Below, piece after piece: positions 31,430 through 39,524 of a DNA stretch of 47,752 nt; position 1 is the stretch's first letter; each line of letters starts with the position of its first letter. Source of the DNA: UBA946 sp031550725 (GTDB taxonomy: Bacteria > Bacillota > Clostridia > Oscillospirales > Ruminococcaceae); assembly GCA_031550725.1 (NCBI GenBank), contig JAVBOH010000025.1, positions 1-47,752 on the forward strand, in the 5' to 3' direction. A program made the position numbers and the translations under genes. The notes under the pieces were generated by a model. The model searched no databases, had not been told where the DNA came from, and saw only the letters and a list, made by a program, of their open reading frames with translations.

Positions 31430-33361
31430 ATGATTAGATATCATGAAGATAATTGTATCGGATGTAATTCCTGCATTCGAGTATGCCCTATTCACGGCGC
31501 TAATGTTTCTGAGGTTAAAGAGGATGGAACAATTGGTATTAACGTTAACCAGAATTCTTGTATAAAATGCGGTGCTTGTATAAAAACCTGTGAACATAAT
31601 GCAAGAAGCTATGATGATGATACTGAACGCTTTTTTGCTGATTTGCAAAAGGGAAATGAAATTGCTGTAATTGTTGCACCTGCTGTAAAGGTTGCTTTTG
31701 ACGGTTACTGGCGTCATGTTCTTAGCTGGCTGAAATCAAAGGGCGTAAAATATATTTATGACGTAAGTCTTGGTGCTGATATCTGTACATGGGCACATTT
31801 GAGATATGTTAAGAAAAACCCAGGCAAAAAGATAATTTCACAGCCATGTGCTGCTATTGTTAACTATGTTGAGATACATAATCCAGATTTAATTCCGCAT
31901 ATGTCTCCTGTTCAAAGCCCTATGCTTTGTACTGCTATTTACTTGCGCAAAAAGATTGGCCGTGACATAAAAATTGCGGCATTATCACCATGTATTGCAA
32001 AAAAAGACGAATTTATTGAAACTGGTCTTGTTGAATATAATGTAACGTTCAACAAGGTTGCTGAATACATAAAAAATAACAATATAACACTGCCTAATAT
32101 AAGCAATTTAAGCTCACAGTTCAGTGAATTTGAATTTGATTATATGCAGGGTACTTTGGGTGCTGTATATCCAAGTCCAGCAGGACTTAAGGAAAATCTT
32201 AAGTATCATGCACCTGAGCTTAGCGTTATTAATGCTGAGGGTACACGTTCAATTTATCAAAATCTTGATAATTACCTTACTGAAAAGCGTGACAGCCTGC
32301 CTGCTGTATTTGACGTTTTATCATGCAGCAGAGGATGCAACGGCGGTCCTGCTGTCGGCAAGAAATACTCTGTGTTCCATATTGAAACTATCATGCATGA
32401 TGTTGATACATATGTTACAAAGAACTATAAGCATGGTCCAAAGAGCATAAAGGGCTTGTTCAGAAAGTTTGACAGAGAACTCACTGTTGAGGAATTCTGC
32501 CGTACATATAAAAACAAAAAGCTTAAGAAATATATGCCGACTGCAAGAGAAGTTGATGCTGTATTCAATAGTATCGGAAAGAAAACAAAAGCTGACAGGA
32601 GTTATAATTGTCACGCCTGCGGATACAAGTCCTGTGAGGAGCTTGCTATTGCTATTGCAAGCGGTATCAGCACTAAGGAAAGCTGTATGAAGTATGCAAG
32701 TTATCTTGTGGAAGAAAATGCTGTTAAAATCAAGGAAATGCTCCATGAATTTGAACTTATTGCATCAGATTTAGTTGCAGTTGTTGACGAGCTAAATCGT
32801 GATGTTGGCTATGTTAAGGCTGATGCTGACCAGATTAATGTTATCGGTGATGAATGTAATGTTGATATGGATAAAATTAGTGATGATATCGGCGAGCTGA
32901 CAGCACTTGCTGTTAATATTCAGGAAGCAATGGCACAAATCAATGACAGCGTTGAGGGTTATAAGGATATGACTGCAAATGTTGATGACATTGCAAGCCA
33001 GATTAATCTTCTGTCTGTTAACGCAAACATTGAGGCAGTTCGTGCAGGAGCAGTCGGAAAGGGATTTTCTGTTATTGCAACTGAAATCAGAAAGCTTGCA
33101 CAGCATTCTCAGGAATCTGTTGTTGAGGCTGATGACTGCAACAAGGAAATCAACTCCGCTGTTGACAATATCACAAACATTGTCAAGGTTATCAATGATA
33201 CCGTTAAAATGCTTACCGATTCTGTTAACAAGATGAAAATTGACGTTAACGAAAGCACTGAGCGTGGTAAGTCCATCAACAATTATATGCAGGACGTTGC
33301 AAGTGTAACCGAACGTATTTCAAGGCTTGTTGACAAGACTAACTCTATTTCAATTCAATAA
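31430..33361 (+). CDS. HsfB-like [FeFe]-hydrogenase / chemoreceptor fusion
   Basis: 643-aa soluble protein, an unusual fusion. Residues 1-60 are a 2[4Fe-4S] ferredoxin (C9, C12, C15, C19; C44, C47, C50, C54). Residues about 65-370 are the [FeFe]-hydrogenase catalytic fold, with all four H-cluster Cys: QPC140, SPC188 and C299-x3-C303 in LSCSRGCNGGP. The proton-relay Cys of catalytic enzymes (TSCCP) is replaced (SQPC), as in HsfB/group D proteins. A further Fe-S domain follows (C394-x2-C397-x4-C402-x16-C419). Residues about 425-643 are coiled coil with the chemoreceptor tip (NLLSVNANIEAVRAG, then GKGFSVIATEIRKLA). No membrane segment. ATG 31430 has AAAGGAAAG. Likely a cytoplasmic H2 or redox sensor feeding CheA/CheW; that role is inference. 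Confidence 0.9.
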   Translation: MIRYHEDNCIGCNSCIRVCPIHGANVSEVKEDGTIGINVNQNSCIKCGACIKTCEHNARSYDDDTERFFADLQKGNEIAVIVAPAVKVAFDGYWRHVLSWLKSKGVKYIYDVSLGADICTWAHLRYVKKNPGKKIISQPCAAIVNYVEIHNPDLIPHMSPVQSPMLCTAIYLRKKIGRDIKIAALSPCIAKKDEFIETGLVEYNVTFNKVAEYIKNNNITLPNISNLSSQFSEFEFDYMQGTLGAVYPSPAGLKENLKYHAPELSVINAEGTRSIYQNLDNYLTEKRDSLPAVFDVLSCSRGCNGGPAVGKKYSVFHIETIMHDVDTYVTKNYKHGPKSIKGLFRKFDRELTVEEFCRTYKNKKLKKYMPTAREVDAVFNSIGKKTKADRSYNCHACGYKSCEELAIAIASGISTKESCMKYASYLVEENAVKIKEMLHEFELIASDLVAVVDELNRDVGYVKADADQINVIGDECNVDMDKISDDIGELTALAVNIQEAMAQINDSVEGYKDMTANVDDIASQINLLSVNANIEAVRAGAVGKGFSVIATEIRKLAQHSQESVVEADDCNKEINSAVDNITNIVKVINDTVKMLTDSVNKMKIDVNESTERGKSINNYMQDVASVTERISRLVDKTNSISIQ

Positions 33362-33369
33362 AAATTTTT

Positions 33370-33402
33370 ATGGGGATGTTTTTTATCATCCCCATATTTT
33401 TG
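33370..33402 (+). terminator. Terminator after hydrogenase-chemoreceptor gene
   Basis: ATGGGGATG / CATCCCCAT stem with 8-nt loop, then ATTTTTG. Confidence 0.88.
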
Positions 33403-33636
33403 TCATTATGTATATATCACATATGATTTTGTTGTACAAAACATAGAATTGTTGACTTTGGTTATGTTTTTTGCCGAAAAATCGTCATATTTATCTTATA
33501 ATATATAGGATATACATAAGAATATAGCTGAAAAAAATATGTATATGAGTATACCGATTACCGTGTAAAAATTGACGGAACAGGACTAACAAAAAATGAA
33601 CCTTTTGAATGAAAATACTAACCGAAAAACAAATCA
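33403..33636. other. Non-coding gap with a possible coding relic
   Basis: AT-rich region between convergent genes. On the + strand, 33532-33612 reads as 26 codons (YEYTDYRVKIDGTGLTKNEP core) ending in TGA, with no start codon and an in-frame stop just upstream. The residue pattern looks protein-like, so it may be the 3' end of a decayed gene. No other feature seen. Confidence 0.3.
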
Positions 33637-33659
33637 GCCGCATGAAAAAATCATGCGGC
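33637..33659 (-). terminator. Terminator after iscU
   Basis: GCCGCATGA / TCATGCGGC 9-bp stem, 5-nt loop. On the minus strand a T-rich stretch (TGATTTGTTTTTCGG) follows. Confidence 0.75.
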
Positions 33660-33685
33660 AAAAAAGTTTTTAACAGTAAAATAAA

Positions 33686-34108
33686 TTAGTGACAAGCCTC
33701 GCAATCCTTGATAACGCCAACAAGCGGGGTTGGGTCAACACCAATTCTTGTATAGTAATCGGAAATAGCGGACTTTATAGCCTGCTCAGCAAGAACTGAG
33801 CAGTGCAGCTTTTCAGGCGGCAAACCGTCAAGCGACTCAACAACAGCCTTGTTTGTAAGCTTTAAAGCATCATCAAGAGATGAGCCTTTAATCATTTCAG
33901 TTGCAATAGATGAAGTTGCAATAGCAGCACCGCAGCCAAAAGTCTTGAACTTGCAGTCCTCAATAACACCGTTGTTAACCTTGATATACATTTTCATGAT
34001 ATCGCCGCACTTAGCGTTGCCGATTTCACCAATACCATCAGCATCCTCAATTTCACCAACATTTCTAGGGTTTGCAAAATGGTCCATAACCTTTTCACTA
34101 TATAACAT
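33686..34108 (-). CDS. iscU: Fe-S cluster scaffold protein IscU/NifU-type
   Basis: Scaffold on which [2Fe-2S]/[4Fe-4S] clusters are built. 140 aa. The three conserved cluster-binding Cys lie in NAKCGD, FGCGAAIA and LHCSVLAE. It ends in DCEACH, a further Cys-rich tail. Downstream of nifS on the same strand, 127 nt away, forming the minimal ISC-like module seen in Clostridia. No iscR, hscA or hscB is in view. Confidence 0.95.
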   Translation of the reverse strand: MLYSEKVMDHFANPRNVGEIEDADGIGEIGNAKCGDIMKMYIKVNNGVIEDCKFKTFGCGAAIATSSIATEMIKGSSLDDALKLTNKAVVESLDGLPPEKLHCSVLAEQAIKSAISDYYTRIGVDPTPLVGVIKDCEACH

Positions 34109-34183
34109 AATTAAACAAGTCCTTTCGTTTTATATCATTTATTGTAATACCATGTTAAATCAAATTTTTATATTAATCAGCAT

Positions 34184-34226
34184 TTGTACGGGCGATATGC
34201 ACGCAGCATTATAGTCATCCCTACAA
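34184..34226. repeat. Short inverted repeat (GTAGGG family)
   Basis: TTGTACGGG pairs with CCCTACAA, with an inner ATGC/GCAT stem. It lies in the nifS-iscU gap. Same terminal motif as the larger repeats at 24188 and 25484, but decayed. Confidence 0.5.
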
Positions 34227-34235
34227 CACTCATAA

Positions 34236-35459
34236 TCAAGCCATTGGAGATACATATTTCAGCAAATGAACAGTATCCTCTGCATTCTTTTTAATATTTT
34301 CCCAAAGCGGCGACATGTTTCTAAGGTTAGTGATAACCTTTGGAACAGCCTCAAGCATATAATCAACATCCTCGTCAGTTGTATCTTCGCAAATGGAAAG
34401 TCTTAGCGAGCCATGTGCAATCTCATGAGGAAGTCCAAGTGAAAGCAGAACATGAGATGGGTCAAGCGAGCCGGATGTACAAGCAGAGCCGCTTGATGCA
34501 CATATACCGAACATATCAAGACTTAATAACAACGCTTCACCCTCAACACCAAGAATTGAGATATTAACATTTCCTGCAAGACGGCTGTTTCTATCACCAT
34601 TAAGACGAGTACATTCGCATTTTAAAATACCATCAATCAAACGCTCACGCATAACACGAACTTTATTTTCCTTAGCATCAATATCAGTACAGGCAATTTC
34701 AATTGCCTTAGCAAGTCCCATTATAGCAGGAACATTTTCAGTACCAGGACGTCTGCCACGTTCCTGCCCGCCGCCAAAAATAAGGTTAGGAAGCGGAACA
34801 CCCTTGCGGACATATAAAAGTCCAATACCCTTTTGTGCATGGATTTTATGTCCTGATAAAGACAGCATATCAATATTCTGCTCTTTAACGTTAATGTTGA
34901 CATGACCAACAGCTTGTACAGCATCAGTATGGAAAAGTACACCCTTTTCTTTACATACAGCGGAAATTTCAGCAATAGGCAGAATAGTACCGATTTCGTT
35001 ATTTGCATACATGATAGTGCAAAGTGCAGTATCCTCACGGATTGCATTTTTCACTTGTTCAGCGGTAATCAGTCCATTTTCATCAACAGGCAGATAAGTC
35101 ACCTCAAAGCCTTGTTTTTCAAGGTATTCACAGGTATGCAAAACAGCATGATGCTCAAAAACAGTTGTGATAATATGTTTTTTGCCTTTTTCAGCAAGAC
35201 GCAAAGCAGTCGAGCGGATTGCCCAGTTATCAGATTCAGTTCCGCCGCTCGTAAAATATATCTCATATGTGCTGCATCCAAGTGCGTTCGCAATTTTTTC
35301 ACGAGCCTCGGTAATTGATCTTAATGCACTTTGTCCAATTCTATATATACTTGATGGGTTGCCGTATTCTTGTGTCATAAAAGGCAGCATTGCCTCAAGC
35401 ACAGGCTTTGAAACAGCTGTTGTGGCAGCATTATCGGCATAAACAAAACGTTTTTCCAT
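34236..35459 (-). CDS. nifS: Cysteine desulfurase, Fe-S assembly
   Basis: 407-aa PLP-dependent desulfurase supplying sulfur to IscU. Markers: YADNAATT, NPSSIYRIG, TSGGTESDN, HTDAVQAVG, PLP Lys in LSGHKIHAQKG, RPGTENV, and the active Cys in SSGSACTSGSLDPSHVL. It lies directly upstream of iscU on the same strand. Compared with the ThiI-linked desulfurase, it has the longer loop around the Cys, consistent with IscU as partner. A GGGATTAAC precedes the ATG. Confidence 0.94.
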   Translation of the reverse strand: MEKRFVYADNAATTAVSKPVLEAMLPFMTQEYGNPSSIYRIGQSALRSITEAREKIANALGCSTYEIYFTSGGTESDNWAIRSTALRLAEKGKKHIITTVFEHHAVLHTCEYLEKQGFEVTYLPVDENGLITAEQVKNAIREDTALCTIMYANNEIGTILPIAEISAVCKEKGVLFHTDAVQAVGHVNINVKEQNIDMLSLSGHKIHAQKGIGLLYVRKGVPLPNLIFGGGQERGRRPGTENVPAIMGLAKAIEIACTDIDAKENKVRVMRERLIDGILKCECTRLNGDRNSRLAGNVNISILGVEGEALLLSLDMFGICASSGSACTSGSLDPSHVLLSLGLPHEIAHGSLRLSICEDTTDEDVDYMLEAVPKVITNLRNMSPLWENIKKNAEDTVHLLKYVSPMA

Positions 35460-35493
35460 GTTAATCCCTCTTTACAATTTTTATTACATTTAT

Positions 35494-35522
35494 ATTATAT
35501 ACCTTTTTAGTCTAATATGCAA
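35494..35522 (-). promoter_or_regulatory. Promoter of nifS-iscU with flanking direct repeats
   Basis: Minus strand TTGCAT (35522-35517), 17-nt spacer, TATAAT (35499-35494). On the + strand TAGTC occurs at 35508-35512 and 35523-35527, 15 bp apart, bracketing the -35 box; a possible operator for an Fe-S or Rrf2-type regulator. Confidence 0.65.
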
Positions 35523-35734
35523 TAGTCCAATAAAATTTTACCGAAACTATATAACAAATGACAAATTTATTCAAATTTTTCGTTAAAAATATAACAATAT
35601 ATATATCTAATGCGTACGAACGAAAATACGTTGTATTTTTCGTGTTACTACTTGATAGACATTATCTAATATTTTAATAAGAAAATTATCCTGTTTTAAA
35701 GAAGCGATTTAATATAAAGAAAGGAGAGTATCAA

Positions 35735-35767
35735 ATGACACGCCCCCTTATTATACTTATATTATAG
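35735..35767 (+). CDS. Possible 10-residue hydrophobic peptide
   Basis: ATG at 35735 follows AAAGGAGAG at good spacing and encodes MTRPLIILIL then TAG. A ten-residue hydrophobic peptide with a good ribosome-binding site in a 327-nt non-coding gap could be a leader or a type I toxin-like peptide, but equally chance. No promoter is clear upstream; a hairpin (CGAAAATAC near 35610) precedes it. The rest of 35523-35786 shows nothing else. Confidence 0.25.
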   Translation: MTRPLIILIL

Positions 35768-35786
35768 CATTAAATGTTTTCTTACA

Positions 35787-36230
35787 CTACTTCCCACGAG
35801 CATACAAATCTCTCTGAATAACCGCCAGCTCATCGCAGCGTTCATTTTCAGGATGTCCCGCATGACCTTTAACCCAATTGAAAGTAACCTTATGAGTTTC
35901 AAGCAAAGGCAGCAAACGCTCCCACAAATCCACATTCAAAGCAGGCTTTTTATCAGATTTTATCCAATTTTTCTTTTGCCATGAATAGACCCAACCCTTT
36001 GTAATACTGTCAACAACGTATTTACTGTCAGTAGTCAGCACAACATCACAAGGACGATTTAATGCAGCTAACCCTTCAATTACACCAGTAAGCTCCATGC
36101 GATTATTCGTTGTCATAGCTTCTCCACCCGATAATTCCTTTACATGCTCACCAATTCGAAGTATAACGCCATATCCGCCAGGTCCTGGATTGCCAGAGCA
36201 AGCACCATCAGTAAAAATTTCAACTGTCAT
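35787..36230 (-). CDS. rnhA: Ribonuclease HI
   Basis: Degrades RNA in RNA-DNA hybrids. 147 aa. It carries the catalytic acidic set: IFTDGACSGNPGPGGYG (Asp), NNRMELTGVIEGL (Glu), TTDSKYVV (Asp) and the last Asp in ERCDELA, plus the VKGHAGHPENE substrate handle. It is 56 nt downstream of the AAA ATPase gene on the same strand, so possibly cotranscribed. Confidence 0.97.
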   Translation of the reverse strand: MTVEIFTDGACSGNPGPGGYGVILRIGEHVKELSGGEAMTTNNRMELTGVIEGLAALNRPCDVVLTTDSKYVVDSITKGWVYSWQKKNWIKSDKKPALNVDLWERLLPLLETHKVTFNWVKGHAGHPENERCDELAVIQRDLYARGK

Positions 36231-36286
36231 AATTTTTTTATACCTCTTTATTATAAAATTTATCTGATTAAATATTAAATGTATGT

Positions 36287-37141
36287 CTATACAAACTCAC
36301 TGCTATGCTCTTTAAAAAACTCATAATATGTACGTACATTTTCAAGCTCCGTCCATTTTTTCTCTATGCATGGTGCTTCATCAAGGTCATATATCTTTGC
36401 ACCCTGCATGGCAAGTAAAAACGGCGAGTGCGTTGAAATAATAAACTGGCACTTAAAAAACCGTGCCGAATCCACAATAAAACCCACCAGCTCCATCTGA
36501 CGTTTAGGTGATAAGCTGTTTTCTGGTTCATCTAGGATATATAGTCCATTCTCCTCGATTTTCTGCGTGAAATAATTGAACGCATTTTCACCATTTGAAA
36601 ATGTTCTGATATTATCCGTAAGCTGTTCTTTCACATATTTAGACTGCGTTGTTCTTCTTGTAAAATTAACTTTTTTCAGCTGTTCGTAATCATCAAGTGT
36701 GCGGAAACGAAACTCCGATTTTTTTGTATCAAGATAATCCTTGAAAAGTTCTTCCCTCTTTAAATCAACACCATCATTCATACTGCGGATATTGAGCATA
36801 TAATCAAAAACATCATCACTTGTTATTATCCTTCTGTTCGATGGAATTTCATTGACAGATGCCTTGCATAAATCCACATAATCATGAAAAAAGCTTGATT
36901 TATTATAAATAGAATCACGATTAACCTTAGTTTTTTCAGCGATAATATTCAAAGCGGTTGTTTTGCCTGAGCCATTACCGCCATAAAGAATTGTTATCGG
37001 CTTAAAATCTATTTTACCAAGGCATCGTGATGTCAAGGTTTTAAACGGATATATAGAGTTATAGCAAGTCCGCTGTATACCCCAGATAAAATCTATTTCT
37101 TTGTTTTCATCGGGGAATGTAAAAGAGTTTAAGTATACCAT
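36287..37141 (-). CDS. AAA/ABC-type ATPase of unknown role
   Basis: 284-aa soluble ATPase of the AAA_21/SMC-like group. Walker A is GGNGSGKTT (about 55-63), the signature-like FSNGENAFNYF, Walker B LYILDEPENSLSP, and the switch His in STHSPFLLAM. It has no membrane, nuclease (TOPRIM) or permease partner, so it is neither an OLD protein nor a transporter subunit. It begins 2 nt after the GNAT gene; its Shine-Dalgarno AAAGGGG lies within that gene's end. Such stand-alone ATPases are widespread and uncharacterised. Confidence 0.85.
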   Translation of the reverse strand: MVYLNSFTFPDENKEIDFIWGIQRTCYNSIYPFKTLTSRCLGKIDFKPITILYGGNGSGKTTALNIIAEKTKVNRDSIYNKSSFFHDYVDLCKASVNEIPSNRRIITSDDVFDYMLNIRSMNDGVDLKREELFKDYLDTKKSEFRFRTLDDYEQLKKVNFTRRTTQSKYVKEQLTDNIRTFSNGENAFNYFTQKIEENGLYILDEPENSLSPKRQMELVGFIVDSARFFKCQFIISTHSPFLLAMQGAKIYDLDEAPCIEKKWTELENVRTYYEFFKEHSSEFV

Positions 37142-37143
37142 GG

Positions 37144-37713
37144 TTACCCCTTTTTAAATGAATAATAATCATCTGCCAAAATAGCGTAATATGCGGCATC
37201 ACAAATACCCTGATTATTCCAGTCAGCAGACCTATGTGTACCCTCATATTTCATACCGCATTTCATCATAACCTTACCTGAATTTTCATTACGGGGATCA
37301 TGCCTTGATTCAATTCTGTTAAGTTTAACCTCATCAAATAAAAACTTAATGACACGCTCTAAAGCCTCAGATGTGACACCTTTATTCCACCATGCCTTAC
37401 CAATGCAGTAACCAATGTGCGCCATTTCAATGCTGTCGTCCTGCTTGACAACGGCAATTGAACCAACAGGCTCATCGCCATTTTCCTTGATTATAATAGC
37501 CCATTGATAGTAATTATCATTTTCATAGCATGGTATCCATTCATTAAGTATACTTTCAGATACTGAAACACTATCATGTGCAGCCCACATAAGAAACTTT
37601 GTAACATCCGTATCACTTGCCCAGTTTTTATACATAGCGGCGGCATCACTAACTTTAAATCTTCTTAAAATTAAACGCTCTGTTTCAAGTGTTTTTGTTC
37701 CTAGGTGTTTCAT
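37144..37713 (-). CDS. GNAT N-acetyltransferase, RimJ/RimL type
   Basis: 189-aa acetyl-CoA-dependent acyltransferase of the Acetyltransf_3 group. Visible features: the start TLETERLILRRFKVSDA, the motif GYCIGKAWWNKGVTSEAL (acetyl-CoA loop) and RHDPRNENSGKVMMKCGM. The substrate could be a protein N-terminus or a small amine and cannot be told. First gene of an apparent GNAT-ATPase-rnhA transcription unit. Confidence 0.93.
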   Translation of the reverse strand: MKHLGTKTLETERLILRRFKVSDAAAMYKNWASDTDVTKFLMWAAHDSVSVSESILNEWIPCYENDNYYQWAIIIKENGDEPVGSIAVVKQDDSIEMAHIGYCIGKAWWNKGVTSEALERVIKFLFDEVKLNRIESRHDPRNENSGKVMMKCGMKYEGTHRSADWNNQGICDAAYYAILADDYYSFKKG

Positions 37714-38005
37714 AATGCTTTTTCTCCTATGAATTCGTAGTTAGCTTATAATCATGATGATTTGTAGTGAGCGTCGTCCCCACCGCTTCGTTTATGTTAT
37801 AATTTAAATGTCAATGTGGACTGTTAATCCAATTTTTAATTGGATTTGGATGCACAGCACCTATGTTTTCTTTCAAAACCACATACAATATTAATTCCCA
37901 TTATATCATGTCATTAAACACAAGTCAATTAAACGTTTATAATATTCTATATGCACAAAAACATATTCACGATTTGTAGCAATTACATAGAACATATGCT
38001 CTTTG
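37714..38005. other. Intergenic region with palindromes
   Basis: No gene. A perfect 9-bp hairpin lies at 37826-37846 (AATCCAATT / AATTGGATT). Near 37768-37790 a TTGTAGTG and GTCCCC stretch looks like half of the GTAGGG repeat family. The remainder is AT-rich. Confidence 0.4.
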
Positions 38006-38034
38006 TTGACTTATTAATGGCAATATGCTATAAT
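38006..38034 (+). promoter_or_regulatory. Promoter of sugar-binding lipoprotein
   Basis: TTGACT (38006-38011), 17-nt spacer, TATAAT (38029-38034), extended TGC. Confidence 0.87.
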
Positions 38035-38067
38035 TCTATTGTAATTATAAGGGACTGTTGTATGTCA

Positions 38068-38081
38068 TGCAAACGATTACA
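38068..38081. promoter_or_regulatory. cre/LacI-family operator
   Basis: TGCAAACGATTACA matches the catabolite-responsive element consensus TGWAANCGNTNWCA at 13 of 14 positions. It lies about 28 nt downstream of the inferred transcription start, where bound CcpA or another LacI-family repressor would block elongation. Confidence 0.65.
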
Positions 38082-38127
38082 AAAGTTTCGTGTAAAATTT
38101 AAATAATAATAACAGGAGGAAAAATTT

Positions 38128-39513
38128 GTGAAAATTTCTGCGGAAAAACTAAAAAGAATAGCTGCTGGACTAGTTGCTGTTTCAACAATTTTATCGCTCA
38201 CAGCATGTGACAAAAATGGCGACAGTGCAACAACAGAGGATATTACAACAACTGAAAAGACTGAATGGACAGGTGATAACATTGAGGTTACTGCCGATTC
38301 AGGTGCTTTGAGTTCAGAGGTTGACATTTCTGGTAAAACATTAAAATGGATGGGCATTTATGATATAAATCCAACAAACGATGCACCTGAAAGAAGTGCA
38401 GAGCTGGCACTTTTCGAGGACACATACGGTGCTTCAATCGAATACATAACAACAACAAGTGCAACAAGATTTGATGATTTAGCAACTGCAATTGTCGGCG
38501 GTACACCACCTGATATATTTATTTATGAGTGGCGTACATTTCCTTATGATATTTCAAAGGGACAGTATCAGTCAATCGATTCACTTATCGACTGGACTGA
38601 TCCAATGTGGGCTGATGTTAAGGAAACTGCTGACAAGTACTTATGGAAGGGCGAACATTATATCGCACCACTTGGTTATGCTTTCAATGATACACAGGTA
38701 CTAATGTACAACACATCCACAATCGATGCACAAGGTTTTGATGATCCATATGAGCTTTATCAGGCTGGAAAGTGGGATTGGGATGCATTCACAAACATGA
38801 TGAAGGAATTTGTTGAATCAAATCCTGACAGCTATGGTATCGGCGGCTGGTGGTCAAATGCATTTGTTTACACAGCAGGTGAAACTATGGTAACCTATGA
38901 TGGTACATCCTTTAAGAACAACATGAACAGTGCTGCTATTGAGCGTGCACAGGGTGTTCTTGAGGACATTTTCAAGAACAATCTTATCAAACGTGGATGG
39001 ATAGGCGGCGAAAGTGCATTCCCAACAAACGACTTGCTGTTCTACTCAATGGGTACGTGGGCATACAATGCTGCGGCTGAATCTATGCCTGATGATACTA
39101 TTCAAATCGTTCCGTTCCCTAAGGATCCTAAGTCTGACAAATACTATGTATCAAACAAAATTCAGGCTTATATGTGGGTTAAGGGTTCAGAAAACGGCGA
39201 TGTTGTTAAAGCATGGCTTGATTGCAACAGACTTGTTAACTTCGATACAAAGTATACTGAAATCACAAAAAACAAGTTCCTTGAAAACAACAAGGGCTGG
39301 ACTTCTGAGATGTATGACATTGCAATGGACTTCTATGATTCCGATAAATTTGAGCAGGCTTATGACTATGGTTATGGCTTAAGCACATTTATGGGTGACG
39401 AAGTAATGGCCGTTCTTTATGAGGGTATTGCAAATGAGCAGTTTGAGAACTGGATTCAGACTCGTGAGGAATTCTCCAACATCATGGATGAAGAAATTGC
39501 TGCTTATAACTAA
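38128..39513 (+). CDS. Extracellular solute-binding lipoprotein, sugar type
   Basis: 461-aa family 1 (SBP_bac_1) binding lipoprotein; lipobox LTAC with Cys27, then a Thr-rich linker. Fold markers include FDDLATAIVGGTPPDIFIYEW and YNTSTIDAQGFDDPYELYQAGKW. Family members bind oligosaccharides or glycerol-phosphate-like solutes for ABC import. No permease genes follow, so it is another orphan. The start is GTG 38128 after CAGGAGGA. The cre-like site in the leader supports sugar-responsive control. Own terminator at 39525. Confidence 0.9.
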   Translation: MKISAEKLKRIAAGLVAVSTILSLTACDKNGDSATTEDITTTEKTEWTGDNIEVTADSGALSSEVDISGKTLKWMGIYDINPTNDAPERSAELALFEDTYGASIEYITTTSATRFDDLATAIVGGTPPDIFIYEWRTFPYDISKGQYQSIDSLIDWTDPMWADVKETADKYLWKGEHYIAPLGYAFNDTQVLMYNTSTIDAQGFDDPYELYQAGKWDWDAFTNMMKEFVESNPDSYGIGGWWSNAFVYTAGETMVTYDGTSFKNNMNSAAIERAQGVLEDIFKNNLIKRGWIGGESAFPTNDLLFYSMGTWAYNAAAESMPDDTIQIVPFPKDPKSDKYYVSNKIQAYMWVKGSENGDVVKAWLDCNRLVNFDTKYTEITKNKFLENNKGWTSEMYDIAMDFYDSDKFEQAYDYGYGLSTFMGDEVMAVLYEGIANEQFENWIQTREEFSNIMDEEIAAYN

Positions 39514-39524
39514 TTTATAAACAC

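Noticed and set aside
33471..33503. Promoter in the hydrogenase-iscU gap
   Set aside because: A TATAAT is present at 33498 but no acceptable -35 at 16-18 nt and no gene follows.
36287..37713. A GNAT/ATPase toxin-antitoxin or phage-defence pair
   Set aside because: The GNAT protein has the RimJ/RimL form, not the TacT form with an RHH antitoxin, and the ATPase lacks a TOPRIM, nuclease or reverse transcriptase partner.
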